Positions 43,145 to 56,139 of a stretch of 64,000 bases of DNA are shown here, piece after piece. Made by a program: the position numbers and the translations under genes. Positions within the stretch are counted from its first letter, which is position 1, and every line of letters begins with the position of its first letter. The stretch spans positions 2,381,001 through 2,445,000 of the forward strand of contig NC_089851.1 in the NCBI RefSeq assembly GCF_036373705.1, read 5' to 3'. A model generated the notes under the pieces. It made no database searches, had not been told where the DNA came from, and worked only from the letters and a program-made list of their open reading frames with translations. This DNA comes from Amia ocellicauda (Eukaryota; Chordata; Actinopteri; Amiiformes; Amiidae).

Positions 43145-45733
43145 CCCTCGCAGCTTGTCCGCTGCAGATTGAGCAACACAAGGGAGCACAGGGGCTGGCA
43201 ATCCAGCGCTGGGAATTTCCACACTCGACGCGATCTGCTGGGAAATGCAGTCGGATGTATGTACTCTATCTAAATGTCAACACCAGAACTTTTGTATAGG
43301 TTAGATAAACAACGGCGAATTGAGTTTTATTTACCAGTCCCAGCAATCCAATATTGTTTGATAAAGTGAACAGATTGTTGTATTTTGCAATTATCTGGTA
43401 ATGTATAAACAACAATAGTCTTTAGCTAAGAAAAACTCATCTGGATTCTTCATGGAAACAATGAAAATATTTTCACACACAAAAAAATTGCTTCTTCACC
43501 TGGGGTATAATAATAATTAATAATAGTGTAATAATAAAAACAGGTGGAATTCATAAATACAGGAAATGGTATGTTTCTTTGATGTTTTATTGATTTGTTT
43601 TATCAATTACCTTTTAGTTATGAAGGTTGCCAATATGGTTAGATTGTAGTTGTCATGGCAAGACATTCCTTTGTGCAGATTTTAGGACTTGTGTTTCCAC
43701 TGCATTGCAATATCAGCATTGTCTTTACTGTGCATGTGTATGACTGTTTTTTGTGCCTGACATGTAATCACTTATACTGTTATTTCTTGATTAAAAGCGT
43801 CGGACTCTGGGTTTTTGTTTTCATTTTCCATGGCCAGTTTTACTCTGCAGTTCTTACCAAACTAATTAGATTTTTTTAACCAAAGTTAATTATAAATGGA
43901 AATGTAACATTAGTAAGAAAAACGGTTCGCTATCCCTGCCAGGCATACTCCAAATGGTGTGTAAATTGCAACTACAATAAAATCACTGTTTTAACATTTT
44001 AGCAGTACCAAAGTTATATTTTTAATATAAAATAATCATAATCTGTGAATCTGTAATTATAGCACGAAAGTCTTGTGTGGGCAATTCGAAAAAGGTTGCA
44101 GTTTTCAGTGATTTTGTTATTCGTTTTTTTAAATTGAACCTTCTACCCCAGAAACTGCAATAATTCCCCGCAATAAATCAGATTGATCCTCAAAAGATCT
44201 CCCTACCCCCGACTCACACTGTGCAGTTCCTGCATCTCACATAATAGTCCCAGATCACTACAATACATATATAAAACATTGACTGCTTTTATAATAAATC
44301 AGTATGTGTGCATGTGAGGGCAGCCACTTCAATGAATGTATGTAAGTACGTACAATGTGTCCAAATTAAAAATGTAAATCCTTACTTTAGGACGTATTGC
44401 AACATGAATTGATTTGTTTGTTCAGTTACAAATGAACACACTGCTGCTTTGAACAGAGAAGAGAGCTGGAGGCCACGGGACACGAGCTGAAGCCCAAACA
44501 GAGCAGCATGGTCTCTCCTCTGGAGGGTCAAGGTGCCGCACAGGTTGTGAAACAGTGTCAGGAAGTGACGGGAGGAACAGCTTTTCGACAGGAGAGAACA
44601 GACTGGGGCAACATCTGCATCGGCTTGTCTGGCAGAGCAGGGGAATTTCCCCACATTTCCCAGAAGGCCTTGCTTTAGCAACCTGCTTCACACGAGTTCC
44701 AGAGAGAGGAGTGTGTTCCCTCTTTTCATGCGTTCAGGTCACCTTCTCCATTCGATCTCCATTTCTGATGTTTCTCTGAGGTCTTCCTCCCCAGTCAGCC
44801 ACACCTGTTTACTTTATTCCACATGATAATCTACCCATCATTCCCAAGTCTTCACAGTGAGTACTATTATACAGATACTTTTCAAGACACAAACACTAAA
44901 TTAGTATTTAGTATAGAAAAACTAATTAGAAGGATACATTAATCTTTAATTAGCTTACTGCTTCTTTGTTTGACATCACAGCTGTGATAGTAGGATGAGA
45001 AATCAATAAATATTGCACTCTGTACTGTGTGCAGTAACAATCGCGTATTGATCAGTGGAGTAAAAGCACTCTGTGCCATTTGGACCTGGCGTTTCACTCG
45101 CAGTGTTCACTCGCAGCACTGGCACAAACCCACGACTGATCTGTCATTGCCAGTATCACTGATCCCCTGAATCAGTCATGTTCATATACACGGCATGTCC
45201 AAAACGAGCTCTCTTCAGTCTCCGTTTCCAATCCATGTTTATTTGCGGGTAATCACTGTATCAGCTCAATCTGACAGCTGTAAGAAAACACCTGTAATGC
45301 TGTACAATGTGTGTGTTTGTCAAGCACATGAAAGACTGTAGACCGGTAGAGATCGCCACTTGAGTGCCAGACAGACTCTATTGTAAAGGGCAGGCAGGAT
45401 TATGCGTTATTTGAGTTATTATGTATTTTAATGACTGGTGAAAATAACCAGACTTTGGCTATTCTAGGTAAATGTGTTTATAACTTATTTATTTTCGTGT
45501 TTATGCAGTTAAAATGCAGTAGAGATGTTTATTACATAAGCTTGGCGCTTCTAGTGTTAAGTGTATGTCACAGAATTATTTTTTTTCAAATGAACTCTAG
45601 GGACGGAGCAAACAGCCTCAGGGGCCGTATTCCATTGCACACTGAAAACATTTTTAATGACATATTCAATAGATTACAGTACTTAAAATAATCAAACATC
45701 TTCCAAAAATACTGGACAGGGGGTCAAAGTACA
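43145..45733. other. Upstream region of cathelin copy 1, no gene recognised
   Basis: AT-rich with short frames. The stretch 44450-44770 is more GC-rich and carries open frames on both strands, but none has a recognisable domain or clear splice sites. Repeated at 51648-54236. Confidence 0.4.
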
Positions 45734-46802
45734 TACACTACATGGCCAAAAGTATGTGGACACCTGCTCATCAAACATCTCATTCCAAAATCATGGGCGT
45801 TAATATGGAGTTGGTCCCCCCTGTGATGCAATAACAGCCTCCACTCTTCTGGGAAGGCTTTCCACTAGATGTTGGAACATTGTTGAGGGGATTTCAGCCA
45901 CACATTAGTGAGGTCGGGCACTGATGTTGGGCGATCAGGCCTGGCTTACAGTCAGCTTTTCTATTCATCCCAAAGGTGGGATGGGGTTGAGGTCAGGGCT
46001 CTGTGCAGGCCAGTAAAGTTCTTCCACACCAATCCCGACAAACTATTTCTGTATGGACCTCACTTTGTGCACGGGTTGTCATGCTGAAACAGGAAAGGGC
46101 TTCCACAAACTGTTGCTACAAATTTGGAAGTGCAAAATCACCTAGAATGTCACTGTAGGCTGTAGCGTTAAGATTTCCCTTCAGTGGGACTAAGGGGCCG
46201 AGCCCTGAGACCATTATTCCTCCTCCAAACTTTACAGTTGATCTATGCATTCGTGCAGGTAGCGTTCTCCTGGCATCCACCAAACCCAAATTCCTCTGTC
46301 GGACTGCCAGATGGTGAAGTGTGATTCACCACTCCAAATGGTTACACCACTCCAGCCGATGCTTGGTATTGCACATGGAGATCTTAGGCTTGTGCGGCTG
46401 CTCGGCCATGGAAACCAATTTCATAAAGCTCCTGACAAACAGTTCTTCTGCTGACGTTACTTCCAGAGGCAGTTTGGCACTCAGAAGTGATTGTTGTAAC
46501 CAACAATAGACTATTTTTATGCGCTACGTAGTACGTACTTCAGCACTCAACAGTCCCGTTCTGTGAGCTTGTGTAGCCGACCACTTCGCGGCTGAGCTGT
46601 TGTTGCTCCTAGATGTTTCCTCTTAACAATAACAGCACTTACAGCTCACCAGGGCAGCTCTAGCAGGGCAGAAATTTAAAACAATGCCTTGTTGGAAAGG
46701 TGGCATCCTATAACAGTGCCACGTTGAAAGTCATTGAGCTCTCAGTAAAGTTAATTCTACTGCCAATGCTTGTCTGAGGAGACTGCTGTGTGGCTTGATT
46801 TT
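45734..46802 (-). mobile_element. Decayed Tc1-like element
   Basis: Starts TA CACTACATGGCCAAAAGT, a known type of fish Tc1 terminus. On the minus strand come transposase remnants: a TINALRQT-style lead, KVWRRN, FLFQHDNPCTK and GLHRALTSTPSHLWDE, with many stops. The second terminal repeat is missing; the element breaks off at GGCTTGATTTTACAG, where another Tc1 end begins. Copy at 54237-55300. Confidence 0.75.
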
Positions 46803-47100
46803 ACAGTGGCTCTTGAAAGTATTCACCCCTCTTGGTCTTTTCCACATGTCATTGTGTTACAACATGAAATCAGAATGGATTTAATCAGGAGTTTTTGCCA
46901 CTGATCAACACCTTTTTCCATAATGTCAAAGTGAAAAATATGATCTGCATTTTAAATTAAATTACAAATTAATTAATTACAAATACAAAACAGAAAATAA
47001 TTGAATGCATAAGTAATCACCCATTCAGTCAGTATTTGGTATAGGCACCTTTGGCAGCAATTACAGCCATAAGTCTATGTGGATAAGTCTCTACCAGCTT
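46803..47100 (+). mobile_element. Tc1-like terminal fragment
   Basis: ACAGTGGCTCTTGAAAGTAT followed by TCACCCCTCTTGGTCTTTTC and a 'GGCAGCAATTACAGCCATAA' block is the end of a different Tc1 family. It stops at CAGCTTTGCAC where a SINE begins. Copy at 55301-55598. Confidence 0.65.
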
Positions 47101-47102
47101 TG

Positions 47103-47252
47103 CACTGTGGAGTAGTGGTTAGGGCTCTGGACTCATAACTGGAAGGTTGTGGCAGTGCTGTTGTACCCTTGAGCAGGTACTTCACTTAGCTTGCTCCAGC
47201 TGTATAAATGGATACAAATGTAAGTCGCCCTGGATAAGAGCGTCTGCTCTCA
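47103..47252 (+). mobile_element. tRNA-derived SINE with L2-type tail, B box lost
   Basis: A-box-like GTAGTGGTTAGGGCTCTGGA, then GGAAGGTTGTGG followed directly by CAGTGCTGTTGTACCCTTGA. The expected GGTTCAAATCC B box between them is absent. The 3' end is GTAAGTCGCCCTGGATAAGA plus GCGTCTGCT, shared with L2 tails. Copy at 55601-55750. Confidence 0.7.
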
Positions 47253-47412
47253 CACAGCCTCTGTCACAGAGGGATGATCAGCTCAGCCAGGGGAATTGGG
47301 ATAAATCATGAAAATGTCATTTTGTTAATTACGATGTAACTGGATTCTTGTTTGTTGTTTTTTATTATGCTTTTGTTCTCACCTCCAACCAGAGGGCTGT
47401 ACTACAAAGGGA

Positions 47413-48318
47413 TCAATCAATAATGCAAGAAGCATAATACAATGGTATGAAGTGCTATCTTAAAGGGATTAAAATCACTAATATTACAAGTGCTGTCGGA
47501 AGAGATGCATCTTGAGTAAGCACCGCAATGAGGTCAAGGACTCTGCTGTTTTGACTTCGGTGGGCAGGTCGTTCCACCATTTAGGGTTCAGGGATGAGAA
47601 GGAGCAGCTCTGGAGGAAGGAGAGTGGAGAGGAGGCAGAGTTAGTCTTCTGGCACTGGAGGAGCGCAGTGGTCTGGTGGGGATGTATGGAGAGATGAGTG
47701 TCTGAAGGTAGCTTGGTGCAGTGTGGTCAAGACAGCGGTAGGTGAGGGTCATTGTCTTGACCTGAGGTATCGGGAGCCAGTGGAGGGAGCGCAGCAGTGG
47801 AGTAGCGTGTGTGAATCGGGGCAGAGAGAATACCAGACGAGCCGCAGAGTTCTGGATGAGCTGGAGTGGGCGGGTAGTAGATGCAGGCAGGCCGGCCAGG
47901 AGGGAGTTGCAGTATCCAGGCGGGAGAGGACCAGTGACTGGACGAGCAGCTGAGTCGAGTTGTCGGTGAAGAAGGGACGGATCCGGCGTATGTTGCTCAG
48001 GAAGAATCTGCAGGTGCCTGTCAGCGTGGTGATGTGCTGGGTGTAGGAGAGCGCAGGGTCGAGGGTGACTCCTAGATTTTTAGCGGAAGAATAAGGAGAG
48101 AGTGTGGTGGATTCCAAGGGGATGAAGATGGAGAGATCAGCAGAAGGTGAGGAAGTGTTGGGGAAAAACAGGAGATCCGATTTGGAGAGGTTGAGCTTGA
48201 GGTGGTGCGAGTGCATCCAAGCAGAGAGAGCAGACAAGCAGGAAGAGATGCGAGAGGGGATGAGAGGGTCAGAAGAGGAAAAGGACAGGAAGATCTGGGC
48301 ATCATCATCATAGATTAG
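47413..48318 (-). mobile_element. L2 LINE fragment B, mosaic of A and C
   Basis: Minus-strand L2 with 3' end (KWWNDLPTEVKTAESLTSLR-like region, with tail GTGCTTACTCAAGATGCATC complement) and an RT fragment as in copy A. Its bases up to about 47729 agree with L2-C and those after about 47736 agree with L2-A at positions where A and C differ. It is the junction between the two 8.5-kb units. Confidence 0.85.
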
Positions 48319-50103
48319 GAGATGCAGCTGTTGCCAATTAGCTAATCAGGCCCTGGAGAGAACTGGCTAAAACATAGGAGCTTTTCTGGAAACAGCACCC
48401 TCTGCTGTCTTAAGCTCACATACCTATTGTCCACACACCACATTACAATAAGTATTCATCAATTACAACTATTAATTTATGAGGAAATTATTTATGATAG
48501 AGACCTGCGTTTTTAGCTGCGTACCTGAGATTCTGCTGAAAAGAACCACGTGCAGTTTGTTTACATTGCGTCTTTGCTGGCGTTTGCGAAACTGCAGAAC
48601 ATAGGCATGGTGTTGACCAACGGAAAGGACATAACTATGTATCTGTCATCAGCCCATGTTTTTCCCAGTCGCAGACCGTGACTCTATTAATACCTAGCCA
48701 ATGCAAAGGACCTCTCTCAGCTAATCAGGCAGGTGTGGGATTATGTGCTGCTGCAGAGCGCACTGGTCAGCGCAGATGAGAGAGAGAAACAGACTTTTAC
48801 ATTGTAGCTTAAAAACAATGACTTTTAATGACAAAAGCATTCATTTTCATGAAATTAATATGATTTAGTAAACAAATAATATTGGGGTTAATGATGTCTA
48901 AAACTAACTTTGAGGAAAAGACAAAAATGTGTCTGGAGTGCTGCAGCTCTGCTTCAATAGCAAAAAAATAATGAGGATGACAACTACTGCCACAAACCTG
49001 TGAACATTAGCTCTGCCTGCTCTTGCTGCTCTGCTCTCTCAGTCTCAACCTGCTCTTCCTCTCTCCTGGGCAGATCCTCGCTTATTTTGCCTTCTTTAGG
49101 CTTTGGGAAGAATTTCCGAATATCGGTTGTATTTTCTTTACTATTGTGGTTGTGCTAATGAATTATTGAATTCTACCTCACAACAACCCGCCACTCCTGA
49201 GGATGGGTCGTGCAGTTCACGCTACTCTAGTCTCTACTTGTGAAAGACATGATGGGCCAATCACAGCAGCACAGACATGATCCACCAATCACAGCTGGAC
49301 CCACGGACAGACGGGGCTTCTTGCAGTGCGCAGCGCATGTGATGTGCGCAGTATGGACAAGGACAATCAATCATTGTGGTATAAAATTGATAATAATACT
49401 AATTCGAACATCAAAAGGTTTGGGGATGGACCAAAAACATTCGGGGCTGAAGCCTGAAGACTTAGATAACATTATTAATGACTCGTCACTGAATAATTCC
49501 TCATGAATATAAATGTATGTGCTACACAGGAATAACACTTTTATCAGAGTTCTGTCTTTTATAACAAAATGTGTGAAATTAGGCTGCTGAGTATATGTAA
49601 TATATAGTGTGTGAGTATCGGAATAGATGTGGTTGAGTTAATATTATCTGCATGGCCTGTGCTGTGTGTGCCTGGAAGTACTGGGTACAGAGGACTGCAA
49701 ACTCAGAGACTCCTGGATCAGTCTATGGATTTGTCAATTATGGATTCTAGGGCAAAGAGTCTTATATCTGTACATTAACTTCTACGCATTTAAAATGAGA
49801 TGAATGGTGACCTGATAATGTATTATATTCATTTTCATGTTTCTAAGGAGTATTGTGTCTGCTTAGTTGTTGTGGTTGGTTTTATTCTCTTAATTGAAGT
49901 CCCACATGAATGTAAATACTGCTGATCAAAATGTATTTTCTATTGAGGCATGAATGTTGGTAGTGAAATGTAGAACGATAACACAGAGGTAGTTTTAGAT
50001 TGTTGTTAAACTGCTGTGGAGCCCTTTTAAGAAAAACAAGCTTCAGAAAATATACAATTCCTAGTGAAAAGGGATGTTAATACAGATAAGATTACTCAGG
50101 CAG
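48319..50103. other. Non-coding part of duplicated unit 2
   Basis: Copy of 39816-41600; no gene recognised. Confidence 0.4.
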
Positions 50104-50240
50104 TGATGGAATTCAATCAGATTTATTTAAGAATCCAATCCAATAAATGAACATGAATAAATTAACAATTACATTATTTACAATATCAGTGCAGCTCTTT
50201 GTGTGGCGATGGTGTGCTGCCATGACTGGGTTCCTTGTTC

Positions 50241-51574
50241 TCATCCAAACAGGCTCCAGAAGTCAGGGGTTGCCTCCAGTTTCTGAAAAAGAGATTTAAC
50301 ACCCGTCACACTTCATCTTCAGTAAGTACGTTTCACCTCATAATCAGAAAGACAAAAGACACTGTCGCTAATTTGCAACAGATGATCCCCTGGCAAAGTG
50401 TTCCAGTGGAAAGTTTCCCAATCAAGTCCACATCACACTGTTTAAATGAGCAAATCTCTTTAACAGAGTGCTCTCCGTCGGATGTCGTTCCTGTCGCAGG
50501 TGCTGGTGGGTTTACCTTGCGCTCCGCTGGGTCTGTGACCTCGACACACGTCACGGCCACAGTGTCCGCCTCGCCGGGCCTCTGCTTCGCGACAGTGACG
50601 ATCGAACTGCACTTCAGCAGAGCCTGCGAAGGAAGGACAGGAATATCCATCGGCTTCTAACACCCTTATTGTACATTAGTGCCTCTGAGGAATGGCCTCT
50701 GGGCTTGTGGGAAGTCTTGGGAGATTGGGGTGTGTTGTATAAAATGACGGCACTATGATAAATGCCTCAGTTACCAACATTAGTTTAATATAATAGTTTG
50801 CTTCACACAAGACTGAGAAGATAACCAAGAGCTTTGACAGACAGACAAATAGGGAGAAGTTAAAAAAGATCAAACACAGCAAGACAAGTTGGTTTGAGAT
50901 AAATTAATTGTCTTCCACTGGGCGTTGTTGTTCGTCGACTATAGAAATGGGTTTCCAATCACCCCAGCTGATGACGTAATGATGCACAGAGCAAGCTGGA
51001 CTGATGCCCTTTGCGCTTCTGAGGGATGCTGGCATTGCCGAGACACAGTGTGAACCTACCCCATTCTCCTTGTAGGCACATTCCTCCTTCTTATAGTCCA
51101 CGGATTTGGGGCACAGCGTCTCTTTCAGAGTGAACCTTATGGTATATTCAGTTGAAGAGCCGTCACCCGGAATGAACATCGACTGAAATTGAGAAAAAAC
51201 AGCAGGTCCTCTGTATGAGTCAAACACAATAATACTCACAGCTCTTCAATGAATTTGTATATGAACTATACATTTTACTGTGAAATATGTATCTTCAATA
51301 GAGAAGTGTTCTCTCATAAATAAGGGTCAGTGTGTATATGTACAAGAGCTTTCCCTCAGCCCACTTTATTCTGTGTCTCACTCCGGCAAATAGCCATACG
51401 TACCATCCCCAGCAGTGGACTTTTCTGCGGAGGTTTGAAAGCTTTGCTCTCCTTGCTGATCTGGTTGTAATGAGCCGTGGCTGCAGAGAGGGCGTCCCCG
51501 AAACCGAAGGTGCTCTTGGCCAGAGACACAGGGGCCAGGACGGCCAGGGCGAGCAGCAGGGTTACAGCAGACAT
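50241..51574 (-). CDS. Cathelicidin-family (cathelin) secreted protein, copy 2
   Basis: Duplicate of the gene at 41738-43071, offset by 8503 bases. Exons: 51404-51574, 51060-51182, 50516-50623, 50241-50282. The predicted 147-residue protein is the same: signal peptide, cathelin domain with four Cys, and the 13-residue exon 4. The TATA-like box (51639-51647), splice sites and AATAAA (50122-50127) are also kept, so both copies should be equally expressible. No coding difference was seen, so the duplication is very recent, has been homogenised, or is an assembly duplicate; the mosaic L2 favours a real event. Gene dosage would be doubled. Confidence 0.8.
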
Positions 51575-51647
51575 CCTCGTCCTGTTGGGTAGTCCTTCAC
51601 TCTGAGCTGGGAGCGGTGCGGTGGGACAGAGGGGCCTGCCTTTTAAA

Positions 51648-54236
51648 CCCTCGCAGCTTGTCCGCTGCAGATTGAGCAACACAAGGGAGCACAGGGGCTG
51701 GCAATCCAGCGCTGGGAATTTCCACACTCGACGCGATCTGCTGGGAAATGCAGTCGGATGTATGTACTCTATCTAAATGTCAACACCAGAACTTTTGTAT
51801 AGGTTAGATAAACAACGGCGAATTGAGTTTTATTTACCAGTCCCAGCAATCCAATATTGTTTGATAAAGTGAACAGATTGTTGTATTTTGCAATTATCTG
51901 GTAATGTATAAACAACAATAGTCTTTAGCTAAGAAAAACTCATCTGGATTCTTCATGGAAACAATGAAAATATTTTCACACACAAAAAAATTGCTTCTTC
52001 ACCTGGGGTATAATAATAATTAATAATAGTGTAATAATAAAAACAGGTGGAATTCATAAATACAGGAAATGGTATGTTTCTTTGATGTTTTATTGATTTG
52101 TTTTATCAATTACCTTTTAGTTATGAAGGTTGCCAATATGGTTAGATTGTAGTTGTCATGGCAAGACATTCCTTTGTGCAGATTTTAGGACTTGTGTTTC
52201 CACTGCATTGCAATATCAGCATTGTCTTTACTGTGCATGTGTATGACTGTTTTTTGTGCCTGACATGTAATCACTTATACTGTTATTTCTTGATTAAAAG
52301 CGTCGGACTCTGGGTTTTTGTTTTCATTTTCCATGGCCAGTTTTACTCTGCAGTTCTTACCAAACTAATTAGATTTTTTTAACCAAAGTTAATTATAAAT
52401 GGAAATGTAACATTAGTAAGAAAAACGGTTCGCTATCCCTGCCAGGCATACTCCAAATGGTGTGTAAATTGCAACTACAATAAAATCACTGTTTTAACAT
52501 TTTAGCAGTACCAAAGTTATATTTTTAATATAAAATAATCATAATCTGTGAATCTGTAATTATAGCACGAAAGTCTTGTGTGGGCAATTCGAAAAAGGTT
52601 GCAGTTTTCAGTGATTTTGTTATTCGTTTTTTTAAATTGAACCTTCTACCCCAGAAACTGCAATAATTCCCCGCAATAAATCAGATTGATCCTCAAAAGA
52701 TCTCCCTACCCCCGACTCACACTGTGCAGTTCCTGCATCTCACATAATAGTCCCAGATCACTACAATACATATATAAAACATTGACTGCTTTTATAATAA
52801 ATCAGTATGTGTGCATGTGAGGGCAGCCACTTCAATGAATGTATGTAAGTACGTACAATGTGTCCAAATTAAAAATGTAAATCCTTACTTTAGGACGTAT
52901 TGCAACATGAATTGATTTGTTTGTTCAGTTACAAATGAACACACTGCTGCTTTGAACAGAGAAGAGAGCTGGAGGCCACGGGACACGAGCTGAAGCCCAA
53001 ACAGAGCAGCATGGTCTCTCCTCTGGAGGGTCAAGGTGCCGCACAGGTTGTGAAACAGTGTCAGGAAGTGACGGGAGGAACAGCTTTTCGACAGGAGAGA
53101 ACAGACTGGGGCAACATCTGCATCGGCTTGTCTGGCAGAGCAGGGGAATTTCCCCACATTTCCCAGAAGGCCTTGCTTTAGCAACCTGCTTCACACGAGT
53201 TCCAGAGAGAGGAGTGTGTTCCCTCTTTTCATGCGTTCAGGTCACCTTCTCCATTCGATCTCCATTTCTGATGTTTCTCTGAGGTCTTCCTCCCCAGTCA
53301 GCCACACCTGTTTACTTTATTCCACATGATAATCTACCCATCATTCCCAAGTCTTCACAGTGAGTACTATTATACAGATACTTTTCAAGACACAAACACT
53401 AAATTAGTATTTAGTATAGAAAAACTAATTAGAAGGATACATTAATCTTTAATTAGCTTACTGCTTCTTTGTTTGACATCACAGCTGTGATAGTAGGATG
53501 AGAAATCAATAAATATTGCACTCTGTACTGTGTGCAGTAACAATCGCGTATTGATCAGTGGAGTAAAAGCACTCTGTGCCATTTGGACCTGGCGTTTCAC
53601 TCGCAGTGTTCACTCGCAGCACTGGCACAAACCCACGACTGATCTGTCATTGCCAGTATCACTGATCCCCTGAATCAGTCATGTTCATATACACGGCATG
53701 TCCAAAACGAGCTCTCTTCAGTCTCCGTTTCCAATCCATGTTTATTTGCGGGTAATCACTGTATCAGCTCAATCTGACAGCTGTAAGAAAACACCTGTAA
53801 TGCTGTACAATGTGTGTGTTTGTCAAGCACATGAAAGACTGTAGACCGGTAGAGATCGCCACTTGAGTGCCAGACAGACTCTATTGTAAAGGGCAGGCAG
53901 GATTATGCGTTATTTGAGTTATTATGTATTTTAATGACTGGTGAAAATAACCAGACTTTGGCTATTCTAGGTAAATGTGTTTATAACTTATTTATTTTCG
54001 TGTTTATGCAGTTAAAATGCAGTAGAGATGTTTATTACATAAGCTTGGCGCTTCTAGTGTTAAGTGTATGTCACAGAATTATTTTTTTTCAAATGAACTC
54101 TAGGGACGGAGCAAACAGCCTCAGGGGCCGTATTCCATTGCACACTGAAAACATTTTTAATGACATATTCAATAGATTACAGTACTTAAAATAATCAAAC
54201 ATCTTCCAAAAATACTGGACAGGGGGTCAAAGTACA
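51648..54236. other. Upstream region of cathelin copy 2
   Basis: Copy of 43145-45733; no gene recognised. Confidence 0.4.
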
Positions 54237-55300
54237 TACACTACATGGCCAAAAGTATGTGGACACCTGCTCATCAAACATCTCATTCCAAAATCATGGG
54301 CGTTAATATGGAGTTGGTCCCCCCTGTGATGCAATAACAGCCTCCACTCTTCTGGGAAGGCTTTCCACTAGATGTTGGAACATTGTTGAGGGGATTTCAG
54401 CCACACATTAGTGAGGTCGGGCACTGATGTTGGGCGATCAGGCCTGGCTTACAGTCAGCTTTTCTATTCATCCCAAAGGTGGGATGGGGTTGAGGTCAGG
54501 GCTCTGTGCAGGCCAGTAAAGTTCTTCCACACCAATCCCGACAAACTATTTCTGTATGGACCTCACTTTGTGCACGGGTTGTCATGCTGAAACAGGAAAG
54601 GGCTTCCACAAACTGTTGCTACAAATTTGGAAGTGCAAAATCACCTAGAATGTCACTGTAGGCTGTAGCGTTAAGATTTCCCTTCAGTGGGACTAAGGGG
54701 CCGAGCCCTGAGACCATTATTCCTCCTCCAAACTTTACAGTTGATCTATGCATTCGTGCAGGTAGCGTTCTCCTGGCATCCACCAAACCCAAATTCCTCT
54801 GTCGGACTGCCAGATGGTGAAGTGTGATTCACCACTCCAAATGGTTACACCACTCCAGCCGATGCTTGGTATTGCACATGGAGATCTTAGGCTTGTGCGG
54901 CTGCTCGGCCATGGAAACCAATTTCATAAAGCTCCTGACAAACAGTTGCTGACGTTGCTTCCAGAGGCAGTTTGGCACTCAGAAGTGATTGTTGTAACCA
55001 ACAATAGACTATTTTTATGCGCTACGTAGTACGTACTTCAGCACTCAACAGTCCCGTTCTGTGAGCTTGTGTAGCCGACCACTTCGCGGCTGAGCTGTTG
55101 TTGCTCCTAGATGTTTCCTCTTAACAATAACAGCACTTACAGCTCACCAGGGCAGCTCTAGCAGGGCAGAAATTTAAAACAATGCCTTGTTGGAAAGGTG
55201 GCATCCTATAACAGTGCCACGTTGAAAGTCATTGAGCTCTCAGTAAAGTTAATTCTACTGCCAATGCTTGTCTGAGGAGACTGCTGTGTGGCTTGATTTT
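54237..55300 (-). mobile_element. Decayed Tc1-like element, duplicate copy
   Basis: Copy of 45734-46802 with a 5-base deletion near 54947 and one nearby base change. Confidence 0.75.
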
Positions 55301-55598
55301 ACAGTGGCTCTTGAAAGTATTCACCCCTCTTGGTCTTTTCCACATGTCATTGTGTTACAACATGAAATCAGAATGGATTTAATCAGGAGTTTTTGCCACT
55401 GATCAACACCTTTTTCCATAATGTCAAAGTGAAAAATATGATCTGCATTTTAAATTAAATTACAAATTAATTAATTACAAATACAAAACAGAAAATAATT
55501 GAATGCATAAGTAATCACCCATTCAGTCAGTATTTGGTATAGGCACCTTTGGCAGCAATTACAGCCATAAGTCTATGTGGATAAGTCTCTACCAGCTT
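55301..55598 (+). mobile_element. Tc1-like terminal fragment, duplicate copy
   Basis: Copy of 46803-47100. Confidence 0.65.
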
Positions 55599-55600
55599 TG

Positions 55601-55750
55601 CACTGTGGAGTAGTGGTTAGGGCTCTGGACTCATAACTGGAAGGTTGTGGCAGTGCTGTTGTACCCTTGAGCAGGTACTTCACTTAGCTTGCTCCAGCTG
55701 TATAAATGGATACAAATGTAAGTCGCCCTGGATAAGAGCGTCTGCTCTCA
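55601..55750 (+). mobile_element. tRNA-derived SINE, duplicate copy
   Basis: Copy of 47103-47252 with the same missing B box, so that loss is older than the duplication. Confidence 0.7.
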
Positions 55751-55889
55751 CACAGCCTCTGTCACAGAGGGATGATCAGCTCAGCCAGGGGAATTGGGAT
55801 AAATCATGAAAATGTCATTTTGTTAATTACGATGTAACTGGATTCTTGTTTGTTGTTTTTTATTATGCTTTTGTTCTCACCTCCAACCA

Positions 55890-56139
55890 GAGGGCTGTAC
55901 TACAAAGGGAGTTTAACCGACTCAGATTTAACTCGGGGTTATCAAGGAAAGTCAGGGTTGACAAACTCTGATTGCATAAACTGGTGTTAACCGGTACTGC
56001 GGTGGTGGTTATCATGTCAGTTAGTTGAATCAGTGTGAACTTAACTGGAGTTCACGTGAAGTGGGGGCGCATGCTCAGTGTGTGCACAGTGTCTGTGCGC
56101 CAGACTGTCCCCAGAGCAGGAAAGGGAGCAAGGAGGAAA
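55890..56139. mobile_element. DNA-transposon end (AGGGCTGTACTACAAAG type), full here, cut in unit 1
   Basis: Both units share AGGGCTGTACTACAAAGGGA, a repeat terminus that I recognise only as a common fish interspersed type. Unit 2 continues with GTTTAACCGACTCAGATTTA and 200 more bases. Unit 1 jumps at 47412 to TCAATCAATAATGC. The 229 bases 55911-56139 are therefore an insertion/deletion difference between the units. Confidence 0.5.

Larger units (their letters stand above)
39091..47592. repeat. Direct duplication, unit 1 (8.5 kb)
   Basis: Corresponds to 47593 onward with a constant offset of 8502-8503 bases, nearly identical across the cathelin gene and flanks. It begins at a sharp breakpoint inside an L2 (left flank CTCATAACCTCATTCCCA is not L2). 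Contents: L2-A, cathelin gene copy 1, two Tc1 fragments, a SINE and the 3' part of L2-B. Confidence 0.93.
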
